Shown in pieces: positions 16,536 to 27,651 of a stretch of DNA of 64,000 bases; position 1 is the stretch's first letter, and each line of letters opens with the position of its first letter. The DNA comes from Stenotrophomonas sp. ATCM1_4 (lineage in GTDB: Bacteria > Pseudomonadota > Gammaproteobacteria > Xanthomonadales > Xanthomonadaceae). Under the pieces are notes generated by a model that had not been told where the DNA came from, ran no database searches, and saw nothing but the letters and a program-made list of their open reading frames with translations. A program made the position numbers and the translations under genes. The stretch is from contig NZ_QPFB01000001.1 in assembly GCF_004348115.1 (NCBI RefSeq), forward strand, positions 907,978-971,977, read 5' to 3'.

Positions 16536-18452
16536 TCAGGCGTCCTTGGCTTCGTGCGGCGCAGCGGCGGCCGCGGCGTCATGGCCAAGCTCGTATTCGG
16601 CGTCGTAGTCCCAGGTGCTGCCATCGGGGTGGGCCGGGCCGCAGGAGATCGACACCGCGCCCTGGTCGGCGGGGCCGACGATGCGGCGGTTCATCGCGAA
16701 CAGATTGCGTCCCATGTCATTGCCGGCCGGCGCGGTGTTGGCGGCGATGCCGCGGGCGGCCCATTCGGCGGCGTCCACCAGCACTTCCAGCGTGCCGGCC
16801 TCGCCGTCCAGGCGGATGATGTCGCCCTCGCGCACGCGGGCGATCGGGCCACCGCGCGCGGCTTCCGGGGTGACATGGATCGCGGCGGGGATCTTGCCCG
16901 AGGCACCGGACAGGCGGCCATCGGTGACCAGCGCGACGCGGCGTCCCTGGTTCTGCAGCAGGCCCAGCAGCGGCGCCAGCGAATGCAGTTCCGGCATGCC
17001 GTTGGCGCGCGGGCCCTGGAAGCGGACCACGGCGACGAAGTCGTGCGGCAGCGCACCGGCGGCGTGCAGCTTGTTCAATGCCTGCGGTGCATCGACGACC
17101 ACGGCCGGGGCCTCGATGGTGCGGTACTGCGGCTTCACCGCCGACAGCTTGATCAGCGACTTGCCGAGATTGCCCTTGAGCAGGCGCAGGCCGCCCTGTG
17201 CTTCGAACGGATCGGCCGCCGGGCGTACCACTTCCAGGTCCGCGCTCTCGGTTACGGTCGGTGCGTAGACGACCTGGCCATCGATCAGGCGCGGTTCCTG
17301 CGCGAAGGCGCGCATGCCGCCAGCGGCGACCGTGGCCAGGTCATCGTGCATCAGGCCCGCGTCCATCAGTTCACGGAACACGAAGGCCGGGCCGCCGGCC
17401 GCGGCGAAGCGGTTCACGTCGGCTTCGCCGTTGGGGTACACGCGGGCCAGCAGCGGCACGATCTGCGAGAGCTGGTCCATGTCGTCCCAGCTCAGCACGA
17501 TGCCGGCGGCGCGGGCCACCGCGATCCAGTGGATGGTGTGGTTGGTCGAGCCGCCGGTGGCCATCAGCGCGACGACGGCGTTGACGATGGCGCGCTCGTC
17601 GATCAGGTGGCCGAGCGGGCGGAAGTCCTGGCCCAGCGCGCTGATCTCCAGCGCGCGCGCGGTGGCTTCGCGGGTCAGCGCATCGCGCAGCGGCAGTTCC
17701 GGGTTGACGAACGAGGCGCCCGGCAGCTGCACGCCCATCGCTTCCAGCAACACCTGGTTGGAGTTGGCGGTGCCATAGAAGGTGCAGGTGCCCGGGGCAT
17801 GGTAGGAGTCCGATTCGGCTTCCAGCAGTTCCTCGCGGGTGGCTTCGCCGGCGGCGTAGCGCTCGCGGACCTCGGCCTTCTTCTTGTTCGGGATGCCCGG
17901 GGTCATCGGGCCGGCCGGCACGAACACCGCCGGCAGGTGGCCGAAGGCCAGCGCGCCGATCAGCAGGCCGGGCACGATCTTGTCGCACACGCCCAGGTAG
18001 ATCGTGCTGTCGAACATGTCATGGCTCAGCCCGATGGCGGTGGACTGGGCGATCACGTCGCGCGAGAACAGCGACAGCTCCATGCCGCCGCGGCCCTGGG
18101 TGACGCCGTCGCACATCGCCGGCACGCCGCCGGCCACCTGCGCGGTCGCGCCGAGTTCACGGGCGGCGCTGCGGATCAGCTCGGGGTAGTGCTCGAACGG
18201 CTGGTGTGCCGAGAGCATGTCGTTGTAGGCAGTGATGATGCCCAGGTTCGGGGTGACGTCGCCGCGCAGCCGGCCCTTGTCGGTCGGGCCACAGGCGGCG
18301 AAGGCGTGGGCCAGGTTGCCGCAGCTCAGGCGCGAACGGAACGGGCCTTCGCGCAGGGCGGCGTCGATGCCGGCCAGGTAGGCCGCGCGCGACGGGGCGC
18401 TGCGCTGGCGGATGCGTTCGGTGATGGCGTGGATGGTCGGGTGCAGGCTCAT
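16536..18452 (-). CDS. edd: Phosphogluconate dehydratase
   Basis: This 638-residue protein belongs to the IlvD/Edd iron-sulfur dehydratases and converts 6-phosphogluconate to KDPG. Iron-sulfur ligand regions include [18 protein letters not shown] and [20 protein letters not shown], and the core shows [20 protein letters not shown] and [19 protein letters not shown]. The length is somewhat greater than the usual 600-610, mostly from an Ala-rich C-terminal tail. It is preceded by 84 bases after pgl that contain a hairpin. Edd rather than dihydroxyacid dehydratase follows from eda, pgl and zwf next door and from the Edd-type N-terminus. Confidence 0.96.
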   Translation of the reverse strand: MSLHPTIHAITERIRQRSAPSRAAYLAGIDAALREGPFRSRLSCGNLAHAFAACGPTDKGRLRGDVTPNLGIITAYNDMLSAHQPFEHYPELIRSAARELGATAQVAGGVPAMCDGVTQGRGGMELSLFSRDVIAQSTAIGLSHDMFDSTIYLGVCDKIVPGLLIGALAFGHLPAVFVPAGPMTPGIPNKKKAEVRERYAAGEATREELLEAESDSYHAPGTCTFYGTANSNQVLLEAMGVQLPGASFVNPELPLRDALTREATARALEISALGQDFRPLGHLIDERAIVNAVVALMATGGSTNHTIHWIAVARAAGIVLSWDDMDQLSQIVPLLARVYPNGEADVNRFAAAGGPAFVFRELMDAGLMHDDLATVAAGGMRAFAQEPRLIDGQVVYAPTVTESADLEVVRPAADPFEAQGGLRLLKGNLGKSLIKLSAVKPQYRTIEAPAVVVDAPQALNKLHAAGALPHDFVAVVRFQGPRANGMPELHSLAPLLGLLQNQGRRVALVTDGRLSGASGKIPAAIHVTPEAARGGPIARVREGDIIRLDGEAGTLEVLVDAAEWAARGIAANTAPAGNDMGRNLFAMNRRIVGPADQGAVSISCGPAHPDGSTWDYDAEYELGHDAAAAAAPHEAKDA

Positions 18453-18486
18453 TGGCTACCGGCTATGAGTTGAGGTCGGACGGTGT

Positions 18487-18528
18487 GCCGGCCTTGAAGG
18501 AAGGGGAACGGATGCCGGCAAGGCCGGC
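18487..18528 (-). repeat. Inverted repeat between pgl and edd
   Basis: GCCGGCCTTG (18487-18496) and CAAGGCCGGC (18519-18528) form a perfect ten-base inverted repeat around a 22-base loop in the 84-base pgl-edd gap. No T-run follows. It could be an mRNA processing or stability element in the operon; nothing further can be said. Confidence 0.5.
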
Positions 18529-18536
18529 GCCCGCGA

Positions 18537-19256
18537 TTACGGTGCCCAGTGGACGCGCAGTTTGTTTCCCGGCGCGTTGATCGCGGCCAGGATCGGGTAG
18601 GTGTGCACGTCGCCCGAGGCCAGCGCGGCTTCCAGCACCTCCAGCTTCTGCTTGCCGCGCAGCAGCAGCAGGCGATGGCGGATGGGGGCCAGGCCCTGCG
18701 GGGTGAGGGTGATGCGCAGGTGCCAGTCCTTGGCCACCGGGCAGCCGGTGGCGTCCAGCGCGGCATAGGCCTGGCGGCTCTGCAGCGCGCGGTCCAGGTC
18801 CTTCGAGCCGGGGAACAGCGAAGCGGTATGCCCGTCGTTGCCCATGCCCAGTACCACCAGCGTGGCCGGCAGCGCATGCTCGGCCAGCAGGTTGGCGGTG
18901 TGCACGCACTCGGCGATCGGCCGGCCGACCCGCACCAGCGGGTCGAAATGCGCGCCCTCGGCGAGCTTGAGGAAGCTGTTGCGCACCAGCCATGCATTGC
19001 TGTCATGGTCCTGCGGCGAGAGCCAGCGCTCGTCGGCCAGGCCCACGTCCACGCGCGCCCATTCCAGCGGCTGCTCGGACAGCATCTCGTACACCGGTGC
19101 CGGCGTGGTGCCGCCGGACAGGAGCATGCGGGCGCGGCCGTGCTGCTTGATGTCCTGTTGCAGGAAGCCCGCCATTTCCTTGGCTACGCTTTCGGTCCAG
19201 TCCTCGTCGTTGCCGTGGCGGACAAGCGTGATGCGGTCGGAAACAGCGGCGTTCAT
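18537..19256 (-). CDS. pgl: 6-phosphogluconolactonase
   Basis: This 239-residue enzyme hydrolyses 6-phosphogluconolactone made by Zwf. It is of the DevB/SOL type related to glucosamine-6-phosphate isomerases, shown by LSGGTTPAPVYEML (phosphate loop), VGLADERWLSPQDHDSN and GMGNDGHTASLFPGS with the catalytic His. The start overlaps the glk stop by four bases, so translation is coupled. It is the third gene in the zwf-glk-pgl-edd-eda order. Confidence 0.96.
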   Translation of the reverse strand: MNAAVSDRITLVRHGNDEDWTESVAKEMAGFLQQDIKQHGRARMLLSGGTTPAPVYEMLSEQPLEWARVDVGLADERWLSPQDHDSNAWLVRNSFLKLAEGAHFDPLVRVGRPIAECVHTANLLAEHALPATLVVLGMGNDGHTASLFPGSKDLDRALQSRQAYAALDATGCPVAKDWHLRITLTPQGLAPIRHRLLLLRGKQKLEVLEAALASGDVHTYPILAAINAPGNKLRVHWAP

Positions 19257-20257
19257 GCGGGGGTTCCTCGTGTAGCGTGCTGCAGGTCCAGCGCGTAGGC
19301 GGTGGCGCCGAGCAGGCCGGGGCAGGGGTGGACGATGGCCATCGACGGAATCTGCGACATCGTCGCAGTGAAGCGGCCCTTGCTTTCGAAACGGGGGCGG
19401 AAGCCGGACAGCTGCAGTTGCTGCAGCAAGCGCGGTACCAGCCCGCCGGTCAGGAACACGCCATCCCAGGCGCCCTGCACCAGCACGGCATCGCCAGCCA
19501 CGGCACCGAAGATCTCCAGGAACACTTCCACCGCACGGGTCGCGATCGCGTCGCCTGCGGCGGCGCGGGCCGTCACGTCCGACGGTGCCAGCTGGCCGGG
19601 GTCGACGCCGGTGATCTCGCTCAAGGCGCGGTGGATGTTGACCAGGCCCGGGCCACAGACCAGCCGTTCATTGGAAACCCGGCCGAACTGCGCCGAGAGG
19701 ATCTCCAGGATGCGGATCTGCTCCGGGTTGGCCGGTGCGAAGCTGGTATGGCCGCCTTCGGTGGCGAGCGGGTAGTTGCGCCCGTCGCGCACCACCAGGC
19801 CGCCCACGCCCAGCCCGGTGCCCGGGCCGATCACGCAGTAGTTGCGGGGTTCGCCGGCCGGTGCCGGCTCCCAGCTGGCGCCGCCGATCTGCACCACGTC
19901 GGCCGGCCCCAGCAGCGCGATCGACATGGCCTGGGCGACGAAGTCGTTGATCAGGTGCAACTGCTCGAAACCCAGCTGGGCGGCGGTACGCGAGCGCGAG
20001 ATCACCCACGGATGGTTGGTGATGCGTGCTTCGTCGCCATCCACGCGCCCGGCTACGGCGAACACGCCGCTGCTGGCACTGGCGCCCTGCTCTTGCAGGT
20101 AGTGCGCGGCGGCATCGGCGAGCGAGCCGAACTGTGCGACCGGGTACTCGACGATGCTGCCCTGGTTCAACGGAGCGGCGAGGGACAGGTCGGCCAGCGC
20201 GAAGCGGGCGTTGGTGCCGCCGATGTCGGCGACCAGGACCGTCGTCGACGCGCTCAC
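19253..20257 (-). CDS. glk: Glucokinase
   Basis: This 334-residue protein phosphorylates glucose with ATP. It has the ASKHA fold of the bacterial hexokinase-type Glk family: VADIGGTNARFALADLS at the N-terminus (ATP loop), HLINDFVAQAMSIALL, VIGPGTGLGVGGLVVR and TEGGHTSFAP. Four-base overlaps with zwf upstream and pgl downstream make it the second gene of a tightly coupled operon. It fits glucose arriving unphosphorylated after periplasmic or cytoplasmic hydrolysis of glucans, rather than by a PTS. Confidence 0.96.
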   Translation of the reverse strand: MSASTTVLVADIGGTNARFALADLSLAAPLNQGSIVEYPVAQFGSLADAAAHYLQEQGASASSGVFAVAGRVDGDEARITNHPWVISRSRTAAQLGFEQLHLINDFVAQAMSIALLGPADVVQIGGASWEPAPAGEPRNYCVIGPGTGLGVGGLVVRDGRNYPLATEGGHTSFAPANPEQIRILEILSAQFGRVSNERLVCGPGLVNIHRALSEITGVDPGQLAPSDVTARAAAGDAIATRAVEVFLEIFGAVAGDAVLVQGAWDGVFLTGGLVPRLLQQLQLSGFRPRFESKGRFTATMSQIPSMAIVHPCPGLLGATAYALDLQHATRGTPA

Positions 20258-21726
20258 GGCGCGTCCCCGTCTTCGGCCCTGGCCTCGGCGACGATGTCGC
20301 CCGGCAGGAAGTGGGCCGCGTCACGCGGGCCCCAGCTGCCGGCGGCGTACGGTTCCATCGCCTGGTCGGAAGCCTTCCAGGCGTCGCTGATGCTGTCGAT
20401 CCAGGCCCAGGCCGCGCGCACTTCGTCGTCGCGCACGAACAGGGCGTGGTTGCCGTTGAAGGCGTCCAGGAACAGGCGCTCGTAGGCGATGCGACGGTGC
20501 AGGCCGGTCGGGACCGACAGTTCCAGTTCCAGCGGCTGCAGTTCCAGCGCGCCCCATTCCGGGCCGGCCAGCGAGCTCATCAGGCCGAGCTGGATGTTCT
20601 CCTGGGGCTGCAGCTGGAAGGTCAGGCGGTTGGCGCTGGCGTGGTGGCGGGTCGGGCGCTCGAACAGCCAATGCGTGACCGGCTTGAGGTTGACCTCGAT
20701 GCGGGTGGTGCGCTCGGGCAGTCGCTTGCCGGTGACCATGTGGAACGGCACGCCGGCCCAGCGCCAGTTGTCGATGTGCGCGGTGACGCCGACGAAGGTT
20801 TCCGCTTCGCTGCCTTCCGGCGGCTGGTAGGCCTGCACCGGCTGGTCGTTGATGGTGCCGGCGGTGTAGCGGCCACGCACCGAATCCTTGGCCGCATGGC
20901 GGGCATCGAACGGGCGCAGGGCACGCAGTACCTTCACCTTCTCGTCGCGGATGCGGTCGGCTTCCAGCGAGGCCGGCGGCTCCATCGCCACCAGGCACAG
21001 CAGCTGCAGGATGTGGCTCTGGACCATGTCGCGCAGCGCGCCGGAGCGCGAGTAATAGGAGTCACGGCCATCCACGCCGTCGCTCTCGGCGACCATGATG
21101 TGCACGGACTCGATGTAGTTGCGGTTCCACACCGCCTCCAGCAGCGTGTTGCCGAAGCGCAGGGCCATCAGGTTCTGCACCGCGGCCTTGCCCAGGTAGT
21201 GGTCCAGGCGGAACACGCGGTCTTCGTCGATCCACTTGCCGATGGTCTGCAGGATCTCCTCGGCGCTGGCGCTGTCCGAGCCGATCGGCTTTTCCAGCAT
21301 CAGCCGGTGCGGTGCCGCCAGCGCGCCCCCCAGGGCGAGCCCTTCGCAGGTGGAGATGTACAGGCCCGGCGGGATCGCCAGGTAGCTCACGCACCTGCGG
21401 TCGACCAGGTCCTTGACGGCCTCGGCCACCGACTCGGCGTTGCGCAGGTCCACCGAACGGTAGTCGATGCGGCGCAGCAGGTCGTTGATGTCTTCCTGGC
21501 GGGCCTGCGGCATGGCCTGCTCCAGGCGCGGGCGCAGGATGTCGTGGAACTTGGCGGTGTCGTGCGGCGACAGCGCCAGGGCACGAACCTTGAAGTCTTC
21601 CGGCAGCAGGCCATCGCCAAGCAGGCGCAACAGGGAGGGGAACAGGTAGCGCTGGGCCAGATCGCCTGTGGCACCGAACAGGAAGAGGGTATCGTGCATT
21701 TCTCGAGTTTCGTGTGCGGATGACAT
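20254..21726 (-). CDS. zwf: Glucose-6-phosphate 1-dehydrogenase
   Basis: This protein of about 490 residues oxidises glucose-6-phosphate to the lactone. FLFGATGDLAQRYLFPSL is the NADP loop, YLAIPPGLYISTCEGLALGG follows, and RLDHYLGKAAVQNLMALRFG holds the substrate site His. The start at 21726 (MSSAHETREMHDTLFLFG) gives a length close to the family. The ATG nine codons later (21699) is equally plausible; neither has a strong ribosome-binding site. It is the first gene of the operon. Its promoter lies in the 303-base divergent region shared with the ABC ATPase gene. Confidence 0.95.
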   Translation of the reverse strand: MSSAHETREMHDTLFLFGATGDLAQRYLFPSLLRLLGDGLLPEDFKVRALALSPHDTAKFHDILRPRLEQAMPQARQEDINDLLRRIDYRSVDLRNAESVAEAVKDLVDRRCVSYLAIPPGLYISTCEGLALGGALAAPHRLMLEKPIGSDSASAEEILQTIGKWIDEDRVFRLDHYLGKAAVQNLMALRFGNTLLEAVWNRNYIESVHIMVAESDGVDGRDSYYSRSGALRDMVQSHILQLLCLVAMEPPASLEADRIRDEKVKVLRALRPFDARHAAKDSVRGRYTAGTINDQPVQAYQPPEGSEAETFVGVTAHIDNWRWAGVPFHMVTGKRLPERTTRIEVNLKPVTHWLFERPTRHHASANRLTFQLQPQENIQLGLMSSLAGPEWGALELQPLELELSVPTGLHRRIAYERLFLDAFNGNHALFVRDDEVRAAWAWIDSISDAWKASDQAMEPYAAGSWGPRDAAHFLPGDIVAEARAEDGDAP

Positions 21727-22029
21727 CGTTGTCAATTGTTTGTATTCAAGGAACTGGAGCCTTGGGCTGCTTGCGTCTGCCGGGGCCGGGGGAGGGGGCA
21801 TTGCAGTCAATGCCAGTGCCGCGAACGCCGCGGTCCGCAGGGCGGAGCCGCATGTTCATCTGGGCTGGCAAATGGAAAAACGGAACCGGGATGTTGCCAT
21901 ATGAATATGCTTACTGTGCACACGGTTTCGGATGTATACGATTGCACTGTGCCAATGCGGGCATTGGCATGAAGTGATTTGCCCGTTTGCGGGCACAGTG
22001 CCGGATGTGGCGATGTCAACGAGGTGGTG
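21727..22029. promoter_or_regulatory. Divergent zwf / sugar ABC ATPase control region with nested inverted repeats
   Basis: These 303 bases hold no gene. CACTGTGCC (21945-21953) is inverted as GGCACAGTG (21992-22000), and within it GCCAATG (21951-21957) pairs with CATTGGC (21962-21968), sharing GCC with the outer arm. GCCCGTTTGCGGGC follows at about 21981-21994. The stems overlap, so they are mutually exclusive. TATACG at 21935-21940 with TTACTG at 21911-21916 (18-base spacer) is a possible rightward promoter, placing the repeats in the leader of the ATPase mRNA. Whether they act as DNA operators or RNA structure is open. Confidence 0.45.
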
Positions 22030-23130
<1,101 letters not shown>

Positions 23131-23145
23131 GCCCCGGTACCCGGC

Positions 23146-24003
23146 TCAGCGCGCCAGGCCGTCCAGCAGCGGCATGATGTGGGCGTCCGCGTCGAGGACC
23201 TGCAACGGGCCCTCGGCCATCTCCAGCGGCAGGACGGCCAGCGCCAGCACGCCAGCGCTACTGGCCACGCTGCCGATGGTGGCGCCGTTCTGGCTGACCG
23301 CGGTACCGGCTTCGGGCGTGGCCACGGTGTGCAGCAGGGCCAGCGAGCGCTTGGCCTTGCCCAGGAAATGGGTGCGGGCCACGATTTCCTGGCCGGGATA
23401 GCAGCCCTTCTTCACGCTGTAGGCGGCCAGCCGGTCCAGCCCCAGTTGCTGGGGCGTCCATTGCTCGCGCTGGGCATCCACCAATCGCGGCAGCCCGAAG
23501 CGTAGGTCGCTCTGCCGCCAGGCCAGCTCCTCGCCGGGGGTGGCGGCCGCGGTTGCCGGCCCGAGCAGCAGGGTGCGGGGCAGGGCCAGGCTGCCGACAT
23601 CCAGCTCGACCACGTCACCGTCGCGCCGCGCGATCCGCGCACCATCGGCCTCGGTCGGGGCCTGCAGCGCCGCATTCACGCTCAGCGTGTCGGCATGGCT
23701 GACCACCACCTTGCGACGGAACACGAAGCGGCGCAGTTGCTCGGCGATGGCCGCCGCGCCGCCGTCGTGGCAGACCAGCAGCAGCTCCTGCGCATCCAGC
23801 CGCAGCAGCTGGAAGATGGCGATCACGCGGCCCTTGGCGGTCAGCCAGGCGCTCCATTGCCAATGGCCATCGGCCAGCGAAGGGATGTCGTTGGCGAACT
23901 GGGCTTGGGCGAAAGCGACCGCATCCGGGCCGGAAAGGCGCACGATCTGCGCCATGGCCAATGTGCGGAAACCGTTGAAAGCGGGGGCGAGGTTGTCAGA
24001 CAC
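23146..24003 (-). CDS. ygfZ: YgfZ/GcvT-like folate-binding protein
   Basis: This 285-residue protein is homologous to the T protein of glycine cleavage. It supports iron-sulfur enzymes through tetrahydrofolate. The diagnostic YgfZ motif KGCYPGQE is present (around residue 200, SVKKGCYPGQEIVARTHFLG). The N-terminal domain shows LSGPDAVAFAQAQFANDIPS. The start is taken as GTG at 24003 (SDNLAPAFNGFR); the open frame continues upstream but overlaps the divergent SDHAF4-like gene and loses similarity. It is convergent with the ABC ATPase gene. Being next to the iron-sulfur enzyme succinate dehydrogenase fits its role. Confidence 0.9.
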   Translation of the reverse strand: MSDNLAPAFNGFRTLAMAQIVRLSGPDAVAFAQAQFANDIPSLADGHWQWSAWLTAKGRVIAIFQLLRLDAQELLLVCHDGGAAAIAEQLRRFVFRRKVVVSHADTLSVNAALQAPTEADGARIARRDGDVVELDVGSLALPRTLLLGPATAAATPGEELAWRQSDLRFGLPRLVDAQREQWTPQQLGLDRLAAYSVKKGCYPGQEIVARTHFLGKAKRSLALLHTVATPEAGTAVSQNGATIGSVASSAGVLALAVLPLEMAEGPLQVLDADAHIMPLLDGLAR

Positions 24004-24042
24004 GTGACTGGGGACTAAAATTTGTGCGTTGCGAGACCGACC

Positions 24043-24216
24043 ATGATAGGCCAAACAACCCCCACTCCCGAGACCGAAGCTGAAGCCCCGTCGACCCCCG
24101 AGAAGCAGCCGCTTCCCGAGGCCACGCCGGTGCCGCAGGAAATCGGTGGTCGCGGCGGACTTGATCCGGTGCGATATGGCGATTGGGAAAAAAACGGGCG
24201 CTGCATCGATTTCTGA
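24043..24216 (+). CDS. SDHAF4-like succinate dehydrogenase assembly protein (DUF1674)
   Basis: This 57-residue protein has a Pro/Glu/Thr-rich, probably disordered N-terminal half. It ends in the conserved block GGRGGLDPVRYGDWEKNGRC, then IDF, the hallmark of the DUF1674 family, which includes mitochondrial SDHAF4. SDHAF4 binds flavinated SdhA and helps it join SdhB. It lies directly upstream of sdhC with a 55-base gap and is probably in the same unit. The ATG at 24043 is preferred; an upstream TTG at 24022 overlaps the ygfZ promoter zone. Family match is strong; function in bacteria is inferred. Confidence 0.85.
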   Translation: MIGQTTPTPETEAEAPSTPEKQPLPEATPVPQEIGGRGGLDPVRYGDWEKNGRCIDF

Positions 24217-24271
24217 GCAGCGTTGAGCCAACGCGGCATTGTGCCGCCCAGCCGAGATAACGAGTCAGCGA

Positions 24272-24664
24272 ATGGCGAACAGACCCCGCCCCCTTTCTCC
24301 GCACCTGCAGGTGTATCGCTGGCAGATCCAGATGGCCACCTCGATCCTGCATCGAGCCACCGGCATCATTCTGGCTGTCGGCGCCCTGATCATCGCAGGC
24401 GGTTTGCTCGCCCTGATGATGGGCCCTGAGTCCTGGAGCTGCTTCACCACCCACGCCAGCGCCTGGTACGGCAAGGTGATCCTGTTTGGCTGGAGCTGGT
24501 GCTTCGCCTACCACCTGTGCAATGGCATCCGCCACATCGTGCAGGACTTCGCCATCGGCTATGCCAAGCCCACCTTCATCCGCAGCAGCTGGATCTCGGT
24601 GATCGCCTCGCTGGTCATCACCGCCGCGATCTGGGCCTACGTCTGCATGGGAGCCGCCGCATGA
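24272..24664 (+). CDS. sdhC: Succinate dehydrogenase cytochrome b556 subunit
   Basis: This 130-residue membrane anchor has three hydrophobic helices. The SdhC motif RPLSPHLQVYRWQIQMATSI, then LHRATGI, at residues 4-31 includes the conserved Ser and Arg of the quinone site. Helix two contains FAYHLCNGIRHIVQDF with the haem-ligand His. It anchors SdhAB and passes electrons to ubiquinone. The start ATG at 24272 matches family length; its stop overlaps the sdhD start (ATGA). Confidence 0.95.
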   Translation: MANRPRPLSPHLQVYRWQIQMATSILHRATGIILAVGALIIAGGLLALMMGPESWSCFTTHASAWYGKVILFGWSWCFAYHLCNGIRHIVQDFAIGYAKPTFIRSSWISVIASLVITAAIWAYVCMGAAA

Positions 24665-25044
24665 GCAAGTTCCGTACCCCGCTCAAGAATGCACGCGGCC
24701 TGGGCAGCTCCAAGTCCGGCACCGAGCACTTCATCCACCAGCGCCTGACCGCCACCGCGCTGGTCGCGCTGACTATCTGGTTCCTGTGCCTGGTGCTGAG
24801 CCTGCTCGGCGCCGACTACGTCACCGCCGTGGAAACTGTTTCCAAGCCGTGGAATGCAATCCTGCTGGTCGGCTTCCTGGTCGCCATGTTCTGGCACGCC
24901 CAGCTTGGCCTGCAGGTGGTGCTCGAGGATTACATCCACAACTCGCTGATGGCCCTGGCCCTGCAGACCACGGTCAAGTTCGTCGCCGTGCTCGGCGCGA
25001 TCGTCAGCATCTTCGCGGTCGCCCGCATCGCGCTTGGGAACTGA
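24661..25044 (+). CDS. sdhD: Succinate dehydrogenase hydrophobic membrane anchor subunit
   Basis: This 127-residue protein has three membrane helices: LVALTIWFLCLVLSLL near residues 38-53, ILLVGFLVAMFWHAQLGLQV near 74-93, and VKFVAVLGAIVSIFAVARIA near the end. The N-terminus MSKFRTPLKNARGLGSSKSG is typical of SdhD in this group. HAQLGLQVVLEDYIHN includes the haem and quinone region. It overlaps sdhC by four bases and lies three bases before sdhA. Confidence 0.95.
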   Translation: MSKFRTPLKNARGLGSSKSGTEHFIHQRLTATALVALTIWFLCLVLSLLGADYVTAVETVSKPWNAILLVGFLVAMFWHAQLGLQVVLEDYIHNSLMALALQTTVKFVAVLGAIVSIFAVARIALGN

Positions 25045-25047
25045 TAC

Positions 25048-26838
25048 ATGTCCGCTTACAACATCACTGAACACAAGGTCGACATGGTGGTCGTCGGCGC
25101 TGGTGGCGCTGGCCTGCGTGCGACCTTCGGCCTGGCCCAGAAGGGCCTGCAGACCGTCTGCATCACCAAGGTCTTCCCGACCCGCTCGCACACCGTTGCA
25201 GCGCAGGGTGGCATCTCCGCCGCGCTGGCCAACATGGGCGAGGACGACTGGCGCTACCACTTCTACGACACCATCAAGGGCTCGGATTGGCTGGGTGACC
25301 AGGACGCCATCGAGTACATGTGCCGCGAGGCCATCCCGGCCATCATCGAGCTGGAACACTACGGCGTTCCGTTCTCGCGCACCGAAGAAGGCAAGATCTA
25401 CCAGCGTCCGTTCGGTGGCATGACCACCAAGTACGGTGAAGGCCCGTCCGCGCAGCGTACCTGCGCCGCCGCCGACCGTACCGGCCACGCCATCCTGCAC
25501 ACCCTGTACCAGCAGTCGCTGGCGCACAACGCGCAGTTCATGATCGAGTACTTCGCACTCGACCTGATCTTCGACGACGAAGGCGTCTGCCGTGGCGTGC
25601 TCGCCCTGGACATGGCCGAAGGCACCCTGCACCTGTTCCGTTCGCAGGGCGTGGTGCTGGCCACCGGCGGCTATGGCCGTGCCTACTTCAGCGCCACCTC
25701 GGCGCACACCTGTACCGGTGACGGCGGTGGCCTGGTGGCCCGTGCCGGCCTGCCGCTGCAGGACATGGAATTCGTGCAGTTCCACCCAACCGGCATCTAC
25801 GGCGCTGGCTGCCTGATCACCGAAGGCGTGCGAGGCGAGGGTGGCATCCTGCGCAACAGCAGCGGCGAGCGTTTCATGGAACGCTATGCACCGCATTACA
25901 AGGACCTGGCATCGCGTGACGTGGTGTCGCGTTCGATGACCATCGAAATCCGCGAAGGCCGCGGCGTCGGCGAGCACAAGGACCACATCCTGCTCGACCT
26001 GACCCACCTGGGCCCGGGCGTGATCGACAAGAAGCTGCCGGGCATCGCCGAGAGCGCCCGCATCTTCGCCGGCGTCGACGTGCACAAGCAGCCGATCCCG
26101 GTGATCCCGACCGTCCACTACAACATGGGTGGCATCCCGACCAACTACCACGGCGAAGTGGTGCGCAAGGTCGGCGACAACCCGGATGCCGTGGTGCCGG
26201 GCCTGTACGCCATCGGCGAAGCGGCCTGCGTGTCGGTGCACGGCGCCAACCGCTTGGGTTCGAACTCGCTGCTCGACCTGGTGGTGTTCGGTCGCGCCGT
26301 GGCCAACCGCTGCGCCGAGACGATCAAGCCGGGTGCCTCGCACAAGACCCTGCCGTCCGATGCCTGCGACAAGGCGCTGGGCCTGCTGGACAAGCTGCGC
26401 CACGCCAATGGCGATACGCCGACCGCCGTCATCCGTGACCGCATGCAGCGCACGATGCAGGCCGACGCTGCCGTGTTCCGCACCAGCAAGACGCTGGAGG
26501 AAGGCTGCAAGAAGATGGCCGAGGTGTTCGACTCGTTCCAGGACGTCAAGGTTTCCGACCGTTCGCTGGTCTGGAATTCGGACCTGATCGAGACCTACGA
26601 ACTGAACAACCTGTTGCTCAACGCCGTTGCGACCATCAACTCGGCCGAACAGCGCAAGGAAAGCCGCGGCGCCCACGCGCACGAGGACTTCCCGGACCGC
26701 GACGACGTCAACTGGCAGAAGCACACGCTGGTCACCGTCGACGACAAGGGCAAGTGCAGCTTCGACTACCGTCCGGTGCACATGTACACGCTCAGCGATG
26801 ACGTGTCCGTCGTGCCGCCGAAGCCGCGCGTCTACTGA
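25048..26838 (+). CDS. sdhA: Succinate dehydrogenase flavoprotein subunit
   Basis: This 596-residue catalytic subunit oxidises succinate to fumarate in the TCA cycle. The FAD-binding loop [19 protein letters not shown] is at residues 15-33. The covalent FAD His is His48 in [16 protein letters not shown]. The active-site region [20 protein letters not shown] and [19 protein letters not shown] are intact, and the C-terminal [18 protein letters not shown] with the capping Arg is present. Flavinylation would use SdhE, encoded at 27804. Confidence 0.98.
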   Translation: MSAYNITEHKVDMVVVGAGGAGLRATFGLAQKGLQTVCITKVFPTRSHTVAAQGGISAALANMGEDDWRYHFYDTIKGSDWLGDQDAIEYMCREAIPAIIELEHYGVPFSRTEEGKIYQRPFGGMTTKYGEGPSAQRTCAAADRTGHAILHTLYQQSLAHNAQFMIEYFALDLIFDDEGVCRGVLALDMAEGTLHLFRSQGVVLATGGYGRAYFSATSAHTCTGDGGGLVARAGLPLQDMEFVQFHPTGIYGAGCLITEGVRGEGGILRNSSGERFMERYAPHYKDLASRDVVSRSMTIEIREGRGVGEHKDHILLDLTHLGPGVIDKKLPGIAESARIFAGVDVHKQPIPVIPTVHYNMGGIPTNYHGEVVRKVGDNPDAVVPGLYAIGEAACVSVHGANRLGSNSLLDLVVFGRAVANRCAETIKPGASHKTLPSDACDKALGLLDKLRHANGDTPTAVIRDRMQRTMQADAAVFRTSKTLEEGCKKMAEVFDSFQDVKVSDRSLVWNSDLIETYELNNLLLNAVATINSAEQRKESRGAHAHEDFPDRDDVNWQKHTLVTVDDKGKCSFDYRPVHMYTLSDDVSVVPPKPRVY

Positions 26839-26856
26839 TCCGGGGAACCTACGAAC

Positions 26857-27642
26857 ATGGCTGAATTTGCACTTCCGAAGAACTCCCGGATCACCAAGGG
26901 CAAGCACTTCCCCGCCAAGGGCGGCGCGAAGAACACGCGCACCTTCAAGATCTACCGCTGGAGCCCCGACGACGACCAGAATCCGCGTACCGACACCTAC
27001 GAGATCGACCTCGATGCGTGCGGCCCGATGGTCCTGGACGCGCTGATCAAGATCAAGAACGAGATCGACCCGACCCTGACCTTCCGTCGCTCCTGCCGCG
27101 AAGGTATCTGCGGTTCGTGCGCGATGAACATCGACGGCACCAACACGCTGGCCTGCACCCGCGCCATCGCCGATTGCGGCAAGGCCGAGGTGCCGATCTA
27201 CCCGCTGCCGCACATGGACGTGGTCAAGGACCTGGTTCCAGACCTGACCCACTTCTACGCGCAGTACGCCTCGATCAAGCCGTGGATCCGCACCCAGACC
27301 CCGGCACCGCCGGACCGCGAGCGCCTGCAGTCGCCGGAAGACCGCGAGAAGCTGGATGGCCTGTACGAGTGCATCCTGTGCGCGTGCTGCTCGACCAGCT
27401 GCCCGAGCTACTGGTGGAACGGCGAGCGTTACCTGGGCCCGGCGATCCTGCTGCAGGCCTACCGCTGGATCATCGACTCGCGTGACGAGGACACCGGTTC
27501 GCGCCTGGATGATCTGGAAGATCCGTTCAAGCTGTACCGCTGCCACACGATCATGAACTGCGCCCGCACCTGCCCGAAGGGCCTGAACCCGGCGCTGGCG
27601 ATTGCCGAGATCAAGAAGCTGATGATGGCGCGCCGCGCCTGA
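26857..27642 (+). CDS. sdhB: Succinate dehydrogenase iron-sulfur subunit
   Basis: This 261-residue electron-transfer subunit has a ferredoxin-type N-terminal domain with [10 protein letters not shown] for the [2Fe-2S] cluster. The C-terminal domain carries [12 protein letters not shown] and [14 protein letters not shown] for the [4Fe-4S] and [3Fe-4S] clusters. It starts 18 bases after sdhA and ends the sdhCDAB group. A dispersed repeat follows, then sdhE. Confidence 0.98.
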   Translation: MAEFALPKNSRITKGKHFPAKGGAKNTRTFKIYRWSPDDDQNPRTDTYEIDLDACGPMVLDALIKIKNEIDPTLTFRRSCREGICGSCAMNIDGTNTLACTRAIADCGKAEVPIYPLPHMDVVKDLVPDLTHFYAQYASIKPWIRTQTPAPPDRERLQSPEDREKLDGLYECILCACCSTSCPSYWWNGERYLGPAILLQAYRWIIDSRDEDTGSRLDDLEDPFKLYRCHTIMNCARTCPKGLNPALAIAEIKKLMMARRA

Positions 27643-27651
27643 TGCGTTATG

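Noticed and set aside
15819..18473. Plus-strand open frame opposite eda and edd
   Set aside because: It spans two well-supported genes and their gap, with no ribosome-binding site or family similarity.
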